Positions 8,214 to 15,836 of a DNA stretch of 64,000 nt are shown piece after piece. Within the stretch, counting starts at the first letter, position 1; every line of letters starts with the position of its first letter. Where the stretch lies: NCBI RefSeq assembly GCF_023721715.1, contig NZ_JAMDLG010000001.1, forward strand, positions 437,889 through 501,888, in the 5' to 3' direction. This stretch comes from Parasegetibacter sp. NRK P23 (GTDB lineage Bacteria; Bacteroidota; Bacteroidia; Chitinophagales; Chitinophagaceae). Below the pieces are notes generated by a model. That model was not told where the DNA came from, did not search any database, and worked only from the letters and a program-made list of their open reading frames with translations. Made by a program: the position numbers and the translations under genes.

Positions 8214-8237
8214 TTTTTATGTTTGTTTAAAGATTCC

Positions 8238-9188
8238 TCAACTGTTTCTCCGCTGGCTGTGAATGAACAGGCTGTTGATGCTTCTGTTCTCAAAAGCGTT
8301 CCGGATGGCGATGGCGAAAAGATCGGCCACACTTAACACTTTTATTTTGGACGATTCCTGTTTCAGCGGGATGGTATCACAAACCACCAATTCTTCCAGC
8401 ACACTGTTTTCGATGTTTTCGTAGGCTTTTCCGCTGAGTACCGGGTGTGTGCAGAGCGCTCTCACGCTTCTCGCTCCCTTATCCTTCAGCAGTCCGGCAC
8501 TTTTCGCCAAGGTTCCGCCTGTATCACATATATCATCGATCAGCACCACATCTCTTCCTGCCACATCACCGATCACCACCATACTTGCGATTTCGTTGGC
8601 CCGTTTTCGGTGCTTGTCGCAGATCACCATTTCGGCTTCAAAATAACTGGCGATTTCCCTGATCCTGTTGGCGCTACCCACGTCAGGGGCCGCAAAGGTA
8701 AGGTTTTCCAGTTTAAGTTGCTCGATATAGGGAATAAAAATAGCGGAGCTGTCGAGGTGATCTACGGGGATATCAAAATACCCCTGAATCTGCGGCGCGT
8801 GGAGGTCCATGGTTACCACGCGGTTGGCGCCGGCGGCGGTGAGCATATTGGCCACAAGTTTGGAGCCAATGGCCACGCGGGGTTTATCTTTCCTGTCCTG
8901 CCGGGCGTAACCATAATACGGTATCACGGCGATCACTTTGTAGGCGGAGGCCCTTCTGGCGGCGTCGATCATGAGGAGCAGTTCCATCAGGTTGTCGGAG
9001 GGCGAGAAAGTACTTTGCACCAGGAAAACCATATCTCCGCGGATACTTTCCTGGAAAACGGTCTGGATTTCGCCGTCACTGAATTTCTGAATGGTCACTT
9101 TTCCCAGGGGGATGCCGAATTTCTGGGCAATTTTCTCGGCCAGGTACTGTGATCCGGTACCTGAAAAAATCTTGGCAGACGGTTGCAT
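8238..9188 (-). CDS. prs: Ribose-phosphate pyrophosphokinase
   Basis: 316 aa. Makes PRPP from ribose 5-phosphate and ATP for purine, pyrimidine, His, Trp and NAD synthesis. Motifs in order: FSDGEIQTVFQESIRGDMVFLVQST, the ATP-binding flexible loop YYGYARQDRKDKPR, the metal site VVTMDLHAPQIQGYFDIPVDHL and the PRPP-binding loop VLIDDICDTGGTL. Class I length. First gene of a probable prs-rplY unit. The stretch 9189-9300 upstream holds no other gene; a TAACTTCG sequence about 20 nt upstream is one base off TAnnTTTG. Confidence 0.97.
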   Translation of the reverse strand: MQPSAKIFSGTGSQYLAEKIAQKFGIPLGKVTIQKFSDGEIQTVFQESIRGDMVFLVQSTFSPSDNLMELLLMIDAARRASAYKVIAVIPYYGYARQDRKDKPRVAIGSKLVANMLTAAGANRVVTMDLHAPQIQGYFDIPVDHLDSSAIFIPYIEQLKLENLTFAAPDVGSANRIREIASYFEAEMVICDKHRKRANEIASMVVIGDVAGRDVVLIDDICDTGGTLAKSAGLLKDKGARSVRALCTHPVLSGKAYENIENSVLEELVVCDTIPLKQESSKIKVLSVADLFAIAIRNAFENRSINSLFIHSQRRNS

Positions 9189-9315
9189 AAAAGAAGAATG
9201 TGGGGCGAAGTTACATTTCGGCTCCGCATTTTCTAAATATTAACGGAAAAAAATGAAAAATAAGCGTTTACGGGATAGATAGGTTGCTTGAAATACGGGT
9301 GGATAAAGGGCTTTC

Positions 9316-9357
9316 AAAAAAAGAGGCTGTACCTGCTGATACAACCTCTTCAAAAAA
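9316..9357 (-). terminator. Terminator after the 75-aa membrane protein gene
   Basis: On the minus strand an 11-bp stem (AAGAGGTTGTA with TACAGCCTCTT, one G-U pair, 9321-9350) is followed by seven Ts. It lies 12 nt after the stop at 9369. Confidence 0.8.
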
Positions 9358-9368
9358 ATTAGGCCGGC

Positions 9369-9596
9369 TTACTTCATGGCGGTAGCCAATACTGCCGTGG
9401 ATGCGGTTGCTACCGTGGGCATTTGCTTCATATTCGCTTTAGCGAGTTCTTTTTCAACGGTTTCCTCCGGCTGGTTCAGGGCGTAAAACACGGAGGAACA
9501 GATGAATACTGAAAAGAACAGTGCTACAACATACATGCCCACACAAAACAGGATGGGATGCAAAGCGCCTAACGGGCTACGGGGTTTTCGGTTCAT
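9369..9596 (-). CDS. Small membrane protein of unknown function (75 aa)
   Basis: 75 aa. Basic N-terminus (MNRKPRSPLGALHP), one long hydrophobic segment at about 15-40 (ILFCVGMYVVALFFSVFICSSVFYAL) and a hydrophilic tail ending in Ala/Thr-rich sequence. I do not recognise the family. That it is a real gene is supported by a near-perfect Bacteroidota promoter upstream (9638-9667) and a terminator directly downstream, which make it a self-contained unit. Confidence 0.75.
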   Translation of the reverse strand: MNRKPRSPLGALHPILFCVGMYVVALFFSVFICSSVFYALNQPEETVEKELAKANMKQMPTVATASTAVLATAMK

Positions 9597-9637
9597 AGTC
9601 TTGGATATTGGGTTCGTTTCACAAATATTGGATGTTT

Positions 9638-9667
9638 CAAAGATAACATACCCATATACCGGTACAA
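9638..9667 (-). promoter_or_regulatory. Bacteroidota promoter of the 75-aa membrane protein gene
   Basis: On the minus strand: TTG (9665-9667), 19 nt, then TATCTTTG (9638-9645), which fits the -33/-7 consensus TTG-N19-TAnnTTTG. The expected leader is about 35-40 nt before the ATG at 9596. Confidence 0.7.
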
Positions 9668-9757
9668 GCGTAAAAACACGTTAGTTTTCCCTTGCAGTAT
9701 TTAACATTTAATTGTGAATAGGTGAAAACACTGGCTAGCAAAGAGGTGCTGAAAGGA

Positions 9758-9779
9758 TACCTTTGGGCAAAAGGAGGAA
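9758..9779 (+). promoter_or_regulatory. -7 box and ribosome-binding site that set the radC-family start
   Basis: TACCTTTG (9758-9765) matches TAnnTTTG, and AAGGAGGA follows at 9771-9778, four bases before the ATG at 9782. Both argue against the longer reading that begins at the GTG at 9722, which lies upstream of the box. A Shine-Dalgarno this strong is unusual in Bacteroidota. Confidence 0.6.
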
Positions 9780-9781
9780 GC

Positions 9782-10504
9782 ATGAAAGAAGAGGTGGTGG
9801 AAAAGGAACCTGAAATGGTAAAAAAGAAGCCTATCAGTGAGTGGGCGGAAGATGATAAACCCCGTGAAAAGCTGGTCAGCAAAGGGCCTTCGGCGCTGAG
9901 TGATTCCGAGTTGCTGGCGGTGTTGTTGCGGTGCGGCACGAAAGAAAAATCAGCGATTGAATTGTCGAGGGAAATATTGGATACCAGCAATAGGGAACTG
10001 GCGCAGTTGTCAAAAAAAAGTGTTTCGCAGCTGATGCGCATAAAGGGGGTAGGCAAAGCCAAAGCCGCTATGATCCTGGCAGCGCTGGAGTTCAGCCGCA
10101 GGAAGGAAGCCTCCCCTCCTGTTGACCTGCCAATGCTGAACGCGAGTATGGGTGTGGTAAAGTACCTCAGGGCACAGCTAAAAGACAAGCAGCACGAGGT
10201 ATTCGGCGTGATCTACCTGAACCAGGCGAACAGGGTGAAGGGTTTCGAAATCATCAGCCTGGGCGGCATCGCGTCTACCGTGGCAGATACGAGGATCATC
10301 CTCCGGAAAGCGTTGGAAGCGGACGCTGTGGCCATGATTCTCTACCACAACCACCCGTCCGGAAGCCTGCGTCCCAGCGGGGCCGATAAAGAGCTCACCT
10401 TCAGGATCAGGGAAGCGGCGAGCTACCACGACATCAGGCTGATCGACCACATCATCGTGAGCGAGCGGGGATATTACAGTTTTGTTGAGCACGGGGCACT
10501 TTAG
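9782..10504 (+). CDS. radC: RadC/YeeS-type JAB-domain protein
   Basis: 240 aa from the ATG at 9782. An N-terminal helix-hairpin-helix region (SALSDSELLAVLLRCGTKEKSAIELSREIL, then LMRIKGVGKAKAAMILAALEF) is followed by a JAB/MPN metalloprotease-like domain (about 110-240) with the zinc motif HNHPSGSLRPSGADKELT and an upstream conserved Glu in EVFGVIYLN. RadC was once linked to repair, but that role is doubtful; related JAB proteins are often near DNA-processing genes. Single gene, divergent from the 75-aa membrane protein gene. Confidence 0.9.
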   Translation: MKEEVVEKEPEMVKKKPISEWAEDDKPREKLVSKGPSALSDSELLAVLLRCGTKEKSAIELSREILDTSNRELAQLSKKSVSQLMRIKGVGKAKAAMILAALEFSRRKEASPPVDLPMLNASMGVVKYLRAQLKDKQHEVFGVIYLNQANRVKGFEIISLGGIASTVADTRIILRKALEADAVAMILYHNHPSGSLRPSGADKELTFRIREAASYHDIRLIDHIIVSERGYYSFVEHGAL

Positions 10505-10848
10505 GAGAATGAGCGCATAGCAATTGTGGTGGAAGGTATCTGCGCTTCTTTGCTTAAGGGTTCTTAGCTTAATTACCTGGCCAAATCAGGAAGTCGAACA
10601 CAAGACCCGGTTAACCTGGTTTCTGAGTTTATACACTGCCTTTGGCGTGTTATTGCCTGAAGTGTTGTTGCTTCAATTTACACCCACCATTGCCAGAGCA
10701 ACTCTTAACTTCAACAGGTCAACGTTAACTTATAACAGACCAACCTCGGATTTTTGATCCAATTTCGGCTCTAATGTACCAGGCAATGGTAGAATACTAC
10801 AGCCATGATTCCCATAATTTTTCAACTCCCTACCGTAATTAACGTGCA
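10505..10848. other. 344-nt intergenic region without a recognisable gene
   Basis: Between radC and the end of the DUF3467 gene. It is more AT-rich in its second half and carries no frame with a credible start and protein-like composition. I found no tRNA-like T-arm plus acceptor combination, no strong hairpin with a T tract and no long repeat. It may hold a decayed sequence. Confidence 0.5.
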
Positions 10849-11166
10849 TCAAGCCTCGGGAAAAGGTCCGCCGCCAAAATTAATGGGCATCTGCACTTCT
10901 TCGAGGTCCTGGATGGGACCGTTCACCGTTTCGAAACGCTTTACATTATCGGTTAGCGCTTTCATTAACCGCTTGGCGTGTTGCGGCGTGAGAATGATTC
11001 TTGATTTCACTTTACTCTTAGGTGTTCCCGGCATCACGTTCACGAAATCCACTACAAACTCCGCATGGGAATGCGTGATCACCGCGAGGTTAACGTAAAC
11101 ACCTTCCGCCATCTCCTCCGATATTTCAATATTGATCTGGTTCTCCTGGTTATTTTGCTGTGTCAT
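10849..11166 (-). CDS. DUF3467-family protein
   Basis: 105 aa, cytoplasmic. Compact acidic protein: a Gln/Asn-rich head (MTQQNNQENQINIEIS), then AEGVYVNLAVITHSHAEFVVDFVNVMPGTPKSKVKSRIILTPQHAKRLMKALTDNV, the DUF3467 core widespread in Bacteroidota and archaea. The tail INFGGGPFPEA contains Gly and Pro. Biochemical function is unknown. The gene stands alone, 45 nt downstream of the stop of the helix-hairpin-helix protein gene and in the same direction, so it may be the last gene of that operon. Confidence 0.85.
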   Translation of the reverse strand: MTQQNNQENQINIEISEEMAEGVYVNLAVITHSHAEFVVDFVNVMPGTPKSKVKSRIILTPQHAKRLMKALTDNVKRFETVNGPIQDLEEVQMPINFGGGPFPEA

Positions 11167-11211
11167 AATGATTAAGAATTGGCTGTAAATGTATTTAAGT
11201 ACCGGGATATA

Positions 11212-13239
11212 TCAGAACAAAATCTGCCACTGTAGTGAAAGTTCTGTCCTGCCTTTTCCCTGTATGGTATTGTACCCTGAACCGGTTTCCGTGACATCCT
11301 GCTTGCTGGTATGGGCCACGCGGAACCAACATTGAAAAGACTTCCTGAACTTGTAAGTGAACATAAGATAATATCTCCACCCCTTCCCATAAAAAGCGGG
11401 AACACCCTGCTGAAATGGAATATCTTTCTCAAGCGCGTACATACGGGTATTGTAACTCTCCGTTTGAAAATATTGTATTCTGCCATCCAGGTGGTACGAT
11501 TTCCCCGGAGGCGTCCATCTCGTTTCGGCCAGCCACAAACTACCGGTTTCGGGTTTGTTGCCGCTATCTTTCCAATGGACGTATTCAAACCTTGTTCTGT
11601 AGTGCCATTCACGATCCTGAACTACCGACCAGTACAGTTTTAACCCATTGACCAGCCTTTCTTCCGGTGTTTCCATCAGAACATCCATCCTTCCATTGTT
11701 CTGACTTGCGGATGAAAACCTGTAAGTGACCCGCCATTCTGAATTCCTGTCCGGCTTACCGGTGACCTGTATCCTGAAAGCGGAACCCGTACCCGGAGCG
11801 CTGACTCGGTATTTCAACCAGGGGTGGTAATACACATCTCCCCATACATCCAACACCATGCGGAATGGCGATATGTATTTCAGTCCTGTGTACATCCCAA
11901 ATTCATTTGATGGTTTGGAGGAGGCCCCGAATATGCTTCCGTTCCAAACATTATATCCCGATGAGACCGCACGCAAAGCTACCGCCAATTCAACGGCCCG
12001 GTAAGGCGTCATCAGCAACCCGCCGGTGAATGCCAGCTTTCGCCGGGCATCTGCCGCACACTCTCCGAACAGGTACGCAACCTTCCCTACGTACGATACG
12101 TATATGGAAAACGCATGTTGGTTACTGGTATTTTTTCTCAACACCTGGTATGGTTCACCACCATCCTTCAGTGGATGCTGCCAATGCCATCCGGCCCAGT
12201 TCAATGCCAACTTCAGTTTTTTCTGTTCCCATTGCACGATACCGCCCATTGCCCACAATTCCAGTTTGCCTTTTCTATCCATCTCTGTGGTTGTTCTGTA
12301 GGTTCCGGCCAGATTCAGTGCAGATGCTTCCGTTGCGCCAGGGCCTGTTACATCAATCGAGGCACCCAGCCTGCGTAAACCAGTATAGCCGGTAAATGAA
12401 ATGTTCCCGGTTTTATATATCATAGCCACACCTCTGTAAAACTGAAGTTCTCCGGCTGATGTATGTGCTTTTATCGGCTGCGCCTGTCTGAATACCGCAG
12501 CCGAATTCCCGCCGGGTCCCGCCCCCATGCCCTGCCATTGGATTAAACCCTGTCCCATGTTTATGGAGAAATCGCCCAGGTTCAGTTGCGAAATACCCTT
12601 CCAGTTCGTCAACTGCAGGTGCGCCGACATAAACCCGTTCAGCTTTCCGCGGGCGAGAAACATTTCACCGGCATCCTTCTCCAGTGTAACACCCCATTGC
12701 AGCGATCGTTTGTATTGGTACCTGTACCTTACCTGCCATTTTTCCGGAGCACCTGCGTAAACAGGAGGATTGCTTTCTTCCGAAAGAAATCCCCGTGCGC
12801 GTTGCACGACACGGCCAGCCGCCATCGACAACCGCCTTTCTCCCTTCTTCCACCTTAACTTCCAGGGCACGTCCTCTTCCTGCACCCACCGCAGGTATGG
12901 CTTAAGTTTCCTGATCAGCGCCACATCCCAACCCGGTATGGCCTGCAATTCATATATTCCCAGGATCGGACCAAATAAAGCCCTATACGTCAGCAACCGG
13001 GATATCTGCCAATCTGAAAGCCAGGGAATCAACACCATTTCTTCGCGTTCCGCCCTGTTCAGGTTAATCCCCCGCCTTTCCAGCTCCTGGAGCTGCTCCT
13101 GCCAGTTGAACTCCACCTCTTCTTCCCCACTGTTCATCGCCGCTTCTTCCAGCTGTTGCTCTAACTCCAGTTCCGCTTCCTGCGCCGGGCAAAAGAAAGA
13201 AATCAGGCAATACATCAACCCCAACAATCCCTTTCTCAT
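11212..13239 (-). CDS. Secreted helix-hairpin-helix protein with C-terminal predicted outer-membrane beta-barrel
   Basis: 675 aa. Signal peptide MRKGLLGLMYCLISFFCPAQ, a Glu-rich segment, then about residues 50-125 form tandem helix-hairpin-helix motifs of the ComEA/PulK kind (INLNRAEREEMVLIPWLSDWQISRLLTYR, then ILGIYELQAIPGWD). The rest is rich in alternating, aromatic beta strands (for example LQWGVTLEKDAGEM, KGISQLNLGDFSINMGQGLI) and ends in LSLQWQILF, a terminal Phe as in outer-membrane barrels. I know this fused layout from other Bacteroidota but not a function; a role in DNA handling at the outer membrane is a guess based on the HhH part. The start overlaps the stop of the upstream gene by 4 nt. 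Confidence 0.8.
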   Translation of the reverse strand: MRKGLLGLMYCLISFFCPAQEAELELEQQLEEAAMNSGEEEVEFNWQEQLQELERRGINLNRAEREEMVLIPWLSDWQISRLLTYRALFGPILGIYELQAIPGWDVALIRKLKPYLRWVQEEDVPWKLRWKKGERRLSMAAGRVVQRARGFLSEESNPPVYAGAPEKWQVRYRYQYKRSLQWGVTLEKDAGEMFLARGKLNGFMSAHLQLTNWKGISQLNLGDFSINMGQGLIQWQGMGAGPGGNSAAVFRQAQPIKAHTSAGELQFYRGVAMIYKTGNISFTGYTGLRRLGASIDVTGPGATEASALNLAGTYRTTTEMDRKGKLELWAMGGIVQWEQKKLKLALNWAGWHWQHPLKDGGEPYQVLRKNTSNQHAFSIYVSYVGKVAYLFGECAADARRKLAFTGGLLMTPYRAVELAVALRAVSSGYNVWNGSIFGASSKPSNEFGMYTGLKYISPFRMVLDVWGDVYYHPWLKYRVSAPGTGSAFRIQVTGKPDRNSEWRVTYRFSSASQNNGRMDVLMETPEERLVNGLKLYWSVVQDREWHYRTRFEYVHWKDSGNKPETGSLWLAETRWTPPGKSYHLDGRIQYFQTESYNTRMYALEKDIPFQQGVPAFYGKGWRYYLMFTYKFRKSFQCWFRVAHTSKQDVTETGSGYNTIQGKGRTELSLQWQILF

Positions 13240-14039
13240 AGTCTTTTGCTGTTAATATGTATGGCCAACGAAGACGAAAATCCCATTGGAAAATGGAGTC
13301 TCCCACCCGCTTCAATAGCACAGTTCCCATAAAACAGTCCAAAGCCTGCAAAAAGAACCTGGCTCCCCGTTAGCCATCCTGCCTTCGCCCAAACTTTTTC
13401 AGCGGGCATCACCTGAAGGCCAAGAAAAGCTGCGGTTGCCTGATCTTCTTCTGTAATCAACAGGCATTTTATATTGAAGTACTTACCGGGGGCAAAAAGC
13501 AATCCTGTTCTCAGCAGCAATGGAGGACGCCATTCTAGAGGTACCGACCATGGATTTTCCAGCGTGGCCGTAAATATCCAGGAATGGTTAATCTTCCGGC
13601 ACAATCCAATACTGTAATGCGGCCATCGCGCACCTTCCATGCCCATGGCCCGAAGCATTCCCATGCCCGCCGTTGTACCGACCCGCCAGCCCGCTCCCAG
13701 GCTCTTTGAAGCACCCAATAAAAAATCAACTCTTTTCAATTCAGTGTTTCCTCCCGCATGAACACCTCCAAACCACGCCTCGTCACCAGTATTGAAGCAG
13801 GCGGCCACTTGACTGAAATGAATGCCCGCGCCAATCCCCGGAACATGGTGCGCGAGCGCCCCTCCCCAACCCTTTTCCGGCACGGCAAGTCCGGGTTCAA
13901 ACAAAAGCTGGCGCACATCGAACACAGGAGTCCTCAATCCCTGCGGCGGATCAAAGTAAGCCGTTTGAACCCGGACAGATTGCCCCTCCACACCTAAAAA
14001 ATAAAAGCAACACCACCACAGCAACCAAGATTTTTTCAT
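13236..14039 (-). CDS. Predicted outer-membrane protein, operon partner of the HhH/barrel protein
   Basis: 267 aa. Signal peptide MKKSWLLWWCCFYFLGVEGQ; the mature part is glycine- and aromatic-rich with amphipathic strands (GIGAGIHFSQVAACFN, KRVDFLLGASKSLGAGWRVG, LLFAGFGLFYGNCAIEAGGRL), as expected for a small beta-barrel; it resembles PorV/PorQ-like proteins only in general style. The stop overlaps the start of the 675-aa gene by 4 nt (ATGA), so the two are translationally coupled and probably act together. Specific function unknown. Confidence 0.75.
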   Translation of the reverse strand: MKKSWLLWWCCFYFLGVEGQSVRVQTAYFDPPQGLRTPVFDVRQLLFEPGLAVPEKGWGGALAHHVPGIGAGIHFSQVAACFNTGDEAWFGGVHAGGNTELKRVDFLLGASKSLGAGWRVGTTAGMGMLRAMGMEGARWPHYSIGLCRKINHSWIFTATLENPWSVPLEWRPPLLLRTGLLFAPGKYFNIKCLLITEEDQATAAFLGLQVMPAEKVWAKAGWLTGSQVLFAGFGLFYGNCAIEAGGRLHFPMGFSSSLAIHINSKRL

Positions 14040-14170
14040 CCCTTCATTTTTTCAGTTTCACAAATATTTCTCCGGAAGGCAGCTTCCAAAAGCCCGCTTC
14101 CGCCCGGATCAATTTCTTCCGGACCAGGGCAAGTTAGACCGCATCGGTTGCCGCCACAACCGTTTTTTTC

Positions 14171-14202
14171 TTTTCTTTCAAGGGTTTAAACACCTAACTT
14201 TG
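14171..14202 (+). promoter_or_regulatory. folD promoter with -7 box four bases from the ATG
   Basis: TAACTTTG (14195-14202) is a perfect TAnnTTTG box, with TTTTC about 19 nt upstream as a weak -33 element. The ATG begins at 14207. Transcription starting a few bases after the box would give a leaderless or nearly leaderless mRNA. Confidence 0.6.
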
Positions 14203-14206
14203 CGCC

Positions 14207-15100
14207 ATGCAATTACTCGATGGAAAAGTTGCCTCACAGGCAATAAAGGAAGACCTGAAGATCAAAGTGGCCCAACTGGTAACACAGGGCAAAAAAACGC
14301 CGCACCTGGCCGCGATTCTGGTAGGCAGCAACGGCGCCAGCGAAACCTATGTGGCCAGTAAAGTGAAAAACTGCGCCGAACTGGGCTTCAAATCAACCCT
14401 GATCCGCTTCGAGGAAAGCGTGAACGAATTCATCCTGCTCGACAAAATCAGGGAACTCAACGAAGACAAAGACGTGGATGGCATCCTCGTTCAACTTCCC
14501 CTTCCCGCCCATATTTCCGACGAAAAAGTGATCAACACCATCCATCCTTCCAAAGATGTGGACGGCTTTCACCCGGAAAGCGCGGGCAAAATGATGCAGG
14601 GCCTGCCCACCTTTCTCCCCGCCACCCCCTACGGCATCATGCTGATGCTGGAACATTATAATATAGATACCAAAGGTAAACATGCGGTGGTGATTGGCCG
14701 CAGCAACATCGTAGGTCGCCCCATGAGCGTGCTCCTCAGCAGCAACCACCCACAAGGCAACTGTACGGTAACGATCACCCATTCGCATACGAAGAACCTC
14801 GCGGAACTTTGCCGGAACGCGGATATTATCGTTGCCGCACTCGGAAAACCCGAATTCCTGACCGCCGATATGGTGAAAGATGGCGCCATCATTATTGATG
14901 TGGGTATTACGCGGGTGGCCGACGCTTCCAAAAAAACTGGTTTCCGCATTGCAGGAGACGTAGCCTTCGCTGAAGTGGCCCCCAAAGCATCCTATATCAC
15001 TCCGGTTCCCGGTGGTGTTGGCCTGATGACCATCGCCGCCCTGATGCGCAATACTTACAACGCCTGCATCGCGAAAAACGAAGCGGAAGAAGAAGACTAA
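14207..15100 (+). CDS. folD: Bifunctional methylenetetrahydrofolate dehydrogenase / methenyltetrahydrofolate cyclohydrolase
   Basis: 297 aa. Interconverts 5,10-methylene-, 5,10-methenyl- and 10-formyl-THF. Motifs: YVASKVKNC with the catalytic Lys, [19 protein letters not shown], the NADP-binding [14 protein letters not shown], and [19 protein letters not shown] near the C-terminus. The Glu/Asp tail (NEAEEED) is not part of the core. It is followed by queE after 2 nt, so the two are co-transcribed; both serve pterin or purine-derived metabolism. Confidence 0.97.
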   Translation: MQLLDGKVASQAIKEDLKIKVAQLVTQGKKTPHLAAILVGSNGASETYVASKVKNCAELGFKSTLIRFEESVNEFILLDKIRELNEDKDVDGILVQLPLPAHISDEKVINTIHPSKDVDGFHPESAGKMMQGLPTFLPATPYGIMLMLEHYNIDTKGKHAVVIGRSNIVGRPMSVLLSSNHPQGNCTVTITHSHTKNLAELCRNADIIVAALGKPEFLTADMVKDGAIIIDVGITRVADASKKTGFRIAGDVAFAEVAPKASYITPVPGGVGLMTIAALMRNTYNACIAKNEAEEED

Positions 15101-15102
15101 TA

Positions 15103-15723
15103 ATGAACACTACTGCTCATATCACCACACAACTTCCCTTGATGGAAGCCTTTTACACCCTGCAGGGTGAAGGCTATCACCAGGGAAAGGCCGCCTATTT
15201 CATCCGCCTCGGCGGCTGCGATGTGGGCTGCGTTTGGTGTGATGTGAAGGAAAGCTGGGACGCCTCAAAACATCCTCTGGTACCGATCAGTGAGATGGTG
15301 GCTGAAGCCGCAAAGTTCCCTGGCAGGTTGGCCGTTATTACAGGCGGAGAACCACTCATGCACCCGCTGGATGAACTGACGGAAGCCCTGCACGAAGCCG
15401 GTTTTCAAACCAATATTGAAACTTCCGGCTCCAGCCCGGTCTCCGGGAAATGGGACTGGATCTGCTTCTCCCCGAAAAAGTTCAAGCCCCCAGTAGACGA
15501 GATTCTTCCGCTCGCCCATGAACTGAAAGTGGTCGTATTCCATAAATCGGATTTCGAATGGGCCGAGCACTGGGCGGAAAAAATGAGCCCATCCTGTAAA
15601 CTTTATCTTCAGCCGGAATGGGATAAAGCCGAAAAAATGACCCCGCTTATCGTGGATTACATTAAGGAAAATCCCCAATGGGGACTTTCTTTGCAGACCC
15701 ATAAATACATTAACGTACCCTAA
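15103..15723 (+). CDS. queE: 7-carboxy-7-deazaguanine synthase
   Basis: 206 aa, a compact radical SAM enzyme that converts 6-carboxytetrahydropterin to 7-carboxy-7-deazaguanine for queuosine. The cluster motif is short, C-x3-C-x2-C, in RLGGCDVGCVWCDVKESW, as in QueE; EAFYTLQGEGYHQGKAAYFIR before it and VITGGEPLMHP after it are typical. It is two bases after folD. Its substrate would come from a QueD-type enzyme, and two such paralogues lie at 41.3-42.2 kb beside folE. queC and queF are not in the window. Confidence 0.95.
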   Translation: MNTTAHITTQLPLMEAFYTLQGEGYHQGKAAYFIRLGGCDVGCVWCDVKESWDASKHPLVPISEMVAEAAKFPGRLAVITGGEPLMHPLDELTEALHEAGFQTNIETSGSSPVSGKWDWICFSPKKFKPPVDEILPLAHELKVVVFHKSDFEWAEHWAEKMSPSCKLYLQPEWDKAEKMTPLIVDYIKENPQWGLSLQTHKYINVP

Positions 15724-15768
15724 GCGTTAAAGGACCGCTATTTTTCCTCCCTTTCCGGAATATTTTTT

Positions 15769-15820
15769 GAATAGCTTCGTTAGTAGTAGATCATTATGCT
15801 TATCCACATAAAAGCTATTC
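15769..15820. repeat. Inverted repeat in the leader of the PorE-like gene
   Basis: GAATAGCTT (15769-15777) and AAGCTATTC (15812-15820), perfect 9-bp arms with a 34-nt loop, just upstream of the ATG at 15837. It could be an mRNA leader hairpin or an operator; an A run, not a T run, follows, so it is a poor plus-strand terminator. Confidence 0.35.
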
Positions 15821-15836
15821 ATTCTAAAAAAAGCCG

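Noticed and set aside
9722-9781. Longer N-terminus for the radC-family protein from the GTG at 9722
   Set aside because: A TAnnTTTG box and a strong ribosome-binding site lie inside that stretch, just before the ATG at 9782.
10505-10848. Possible tRNA or att site remnant (a stretch resembling GTTCGA on the minus strand)
   Set aside because: No matching acceptor stem, anticodon arm or duplicated end could be found.
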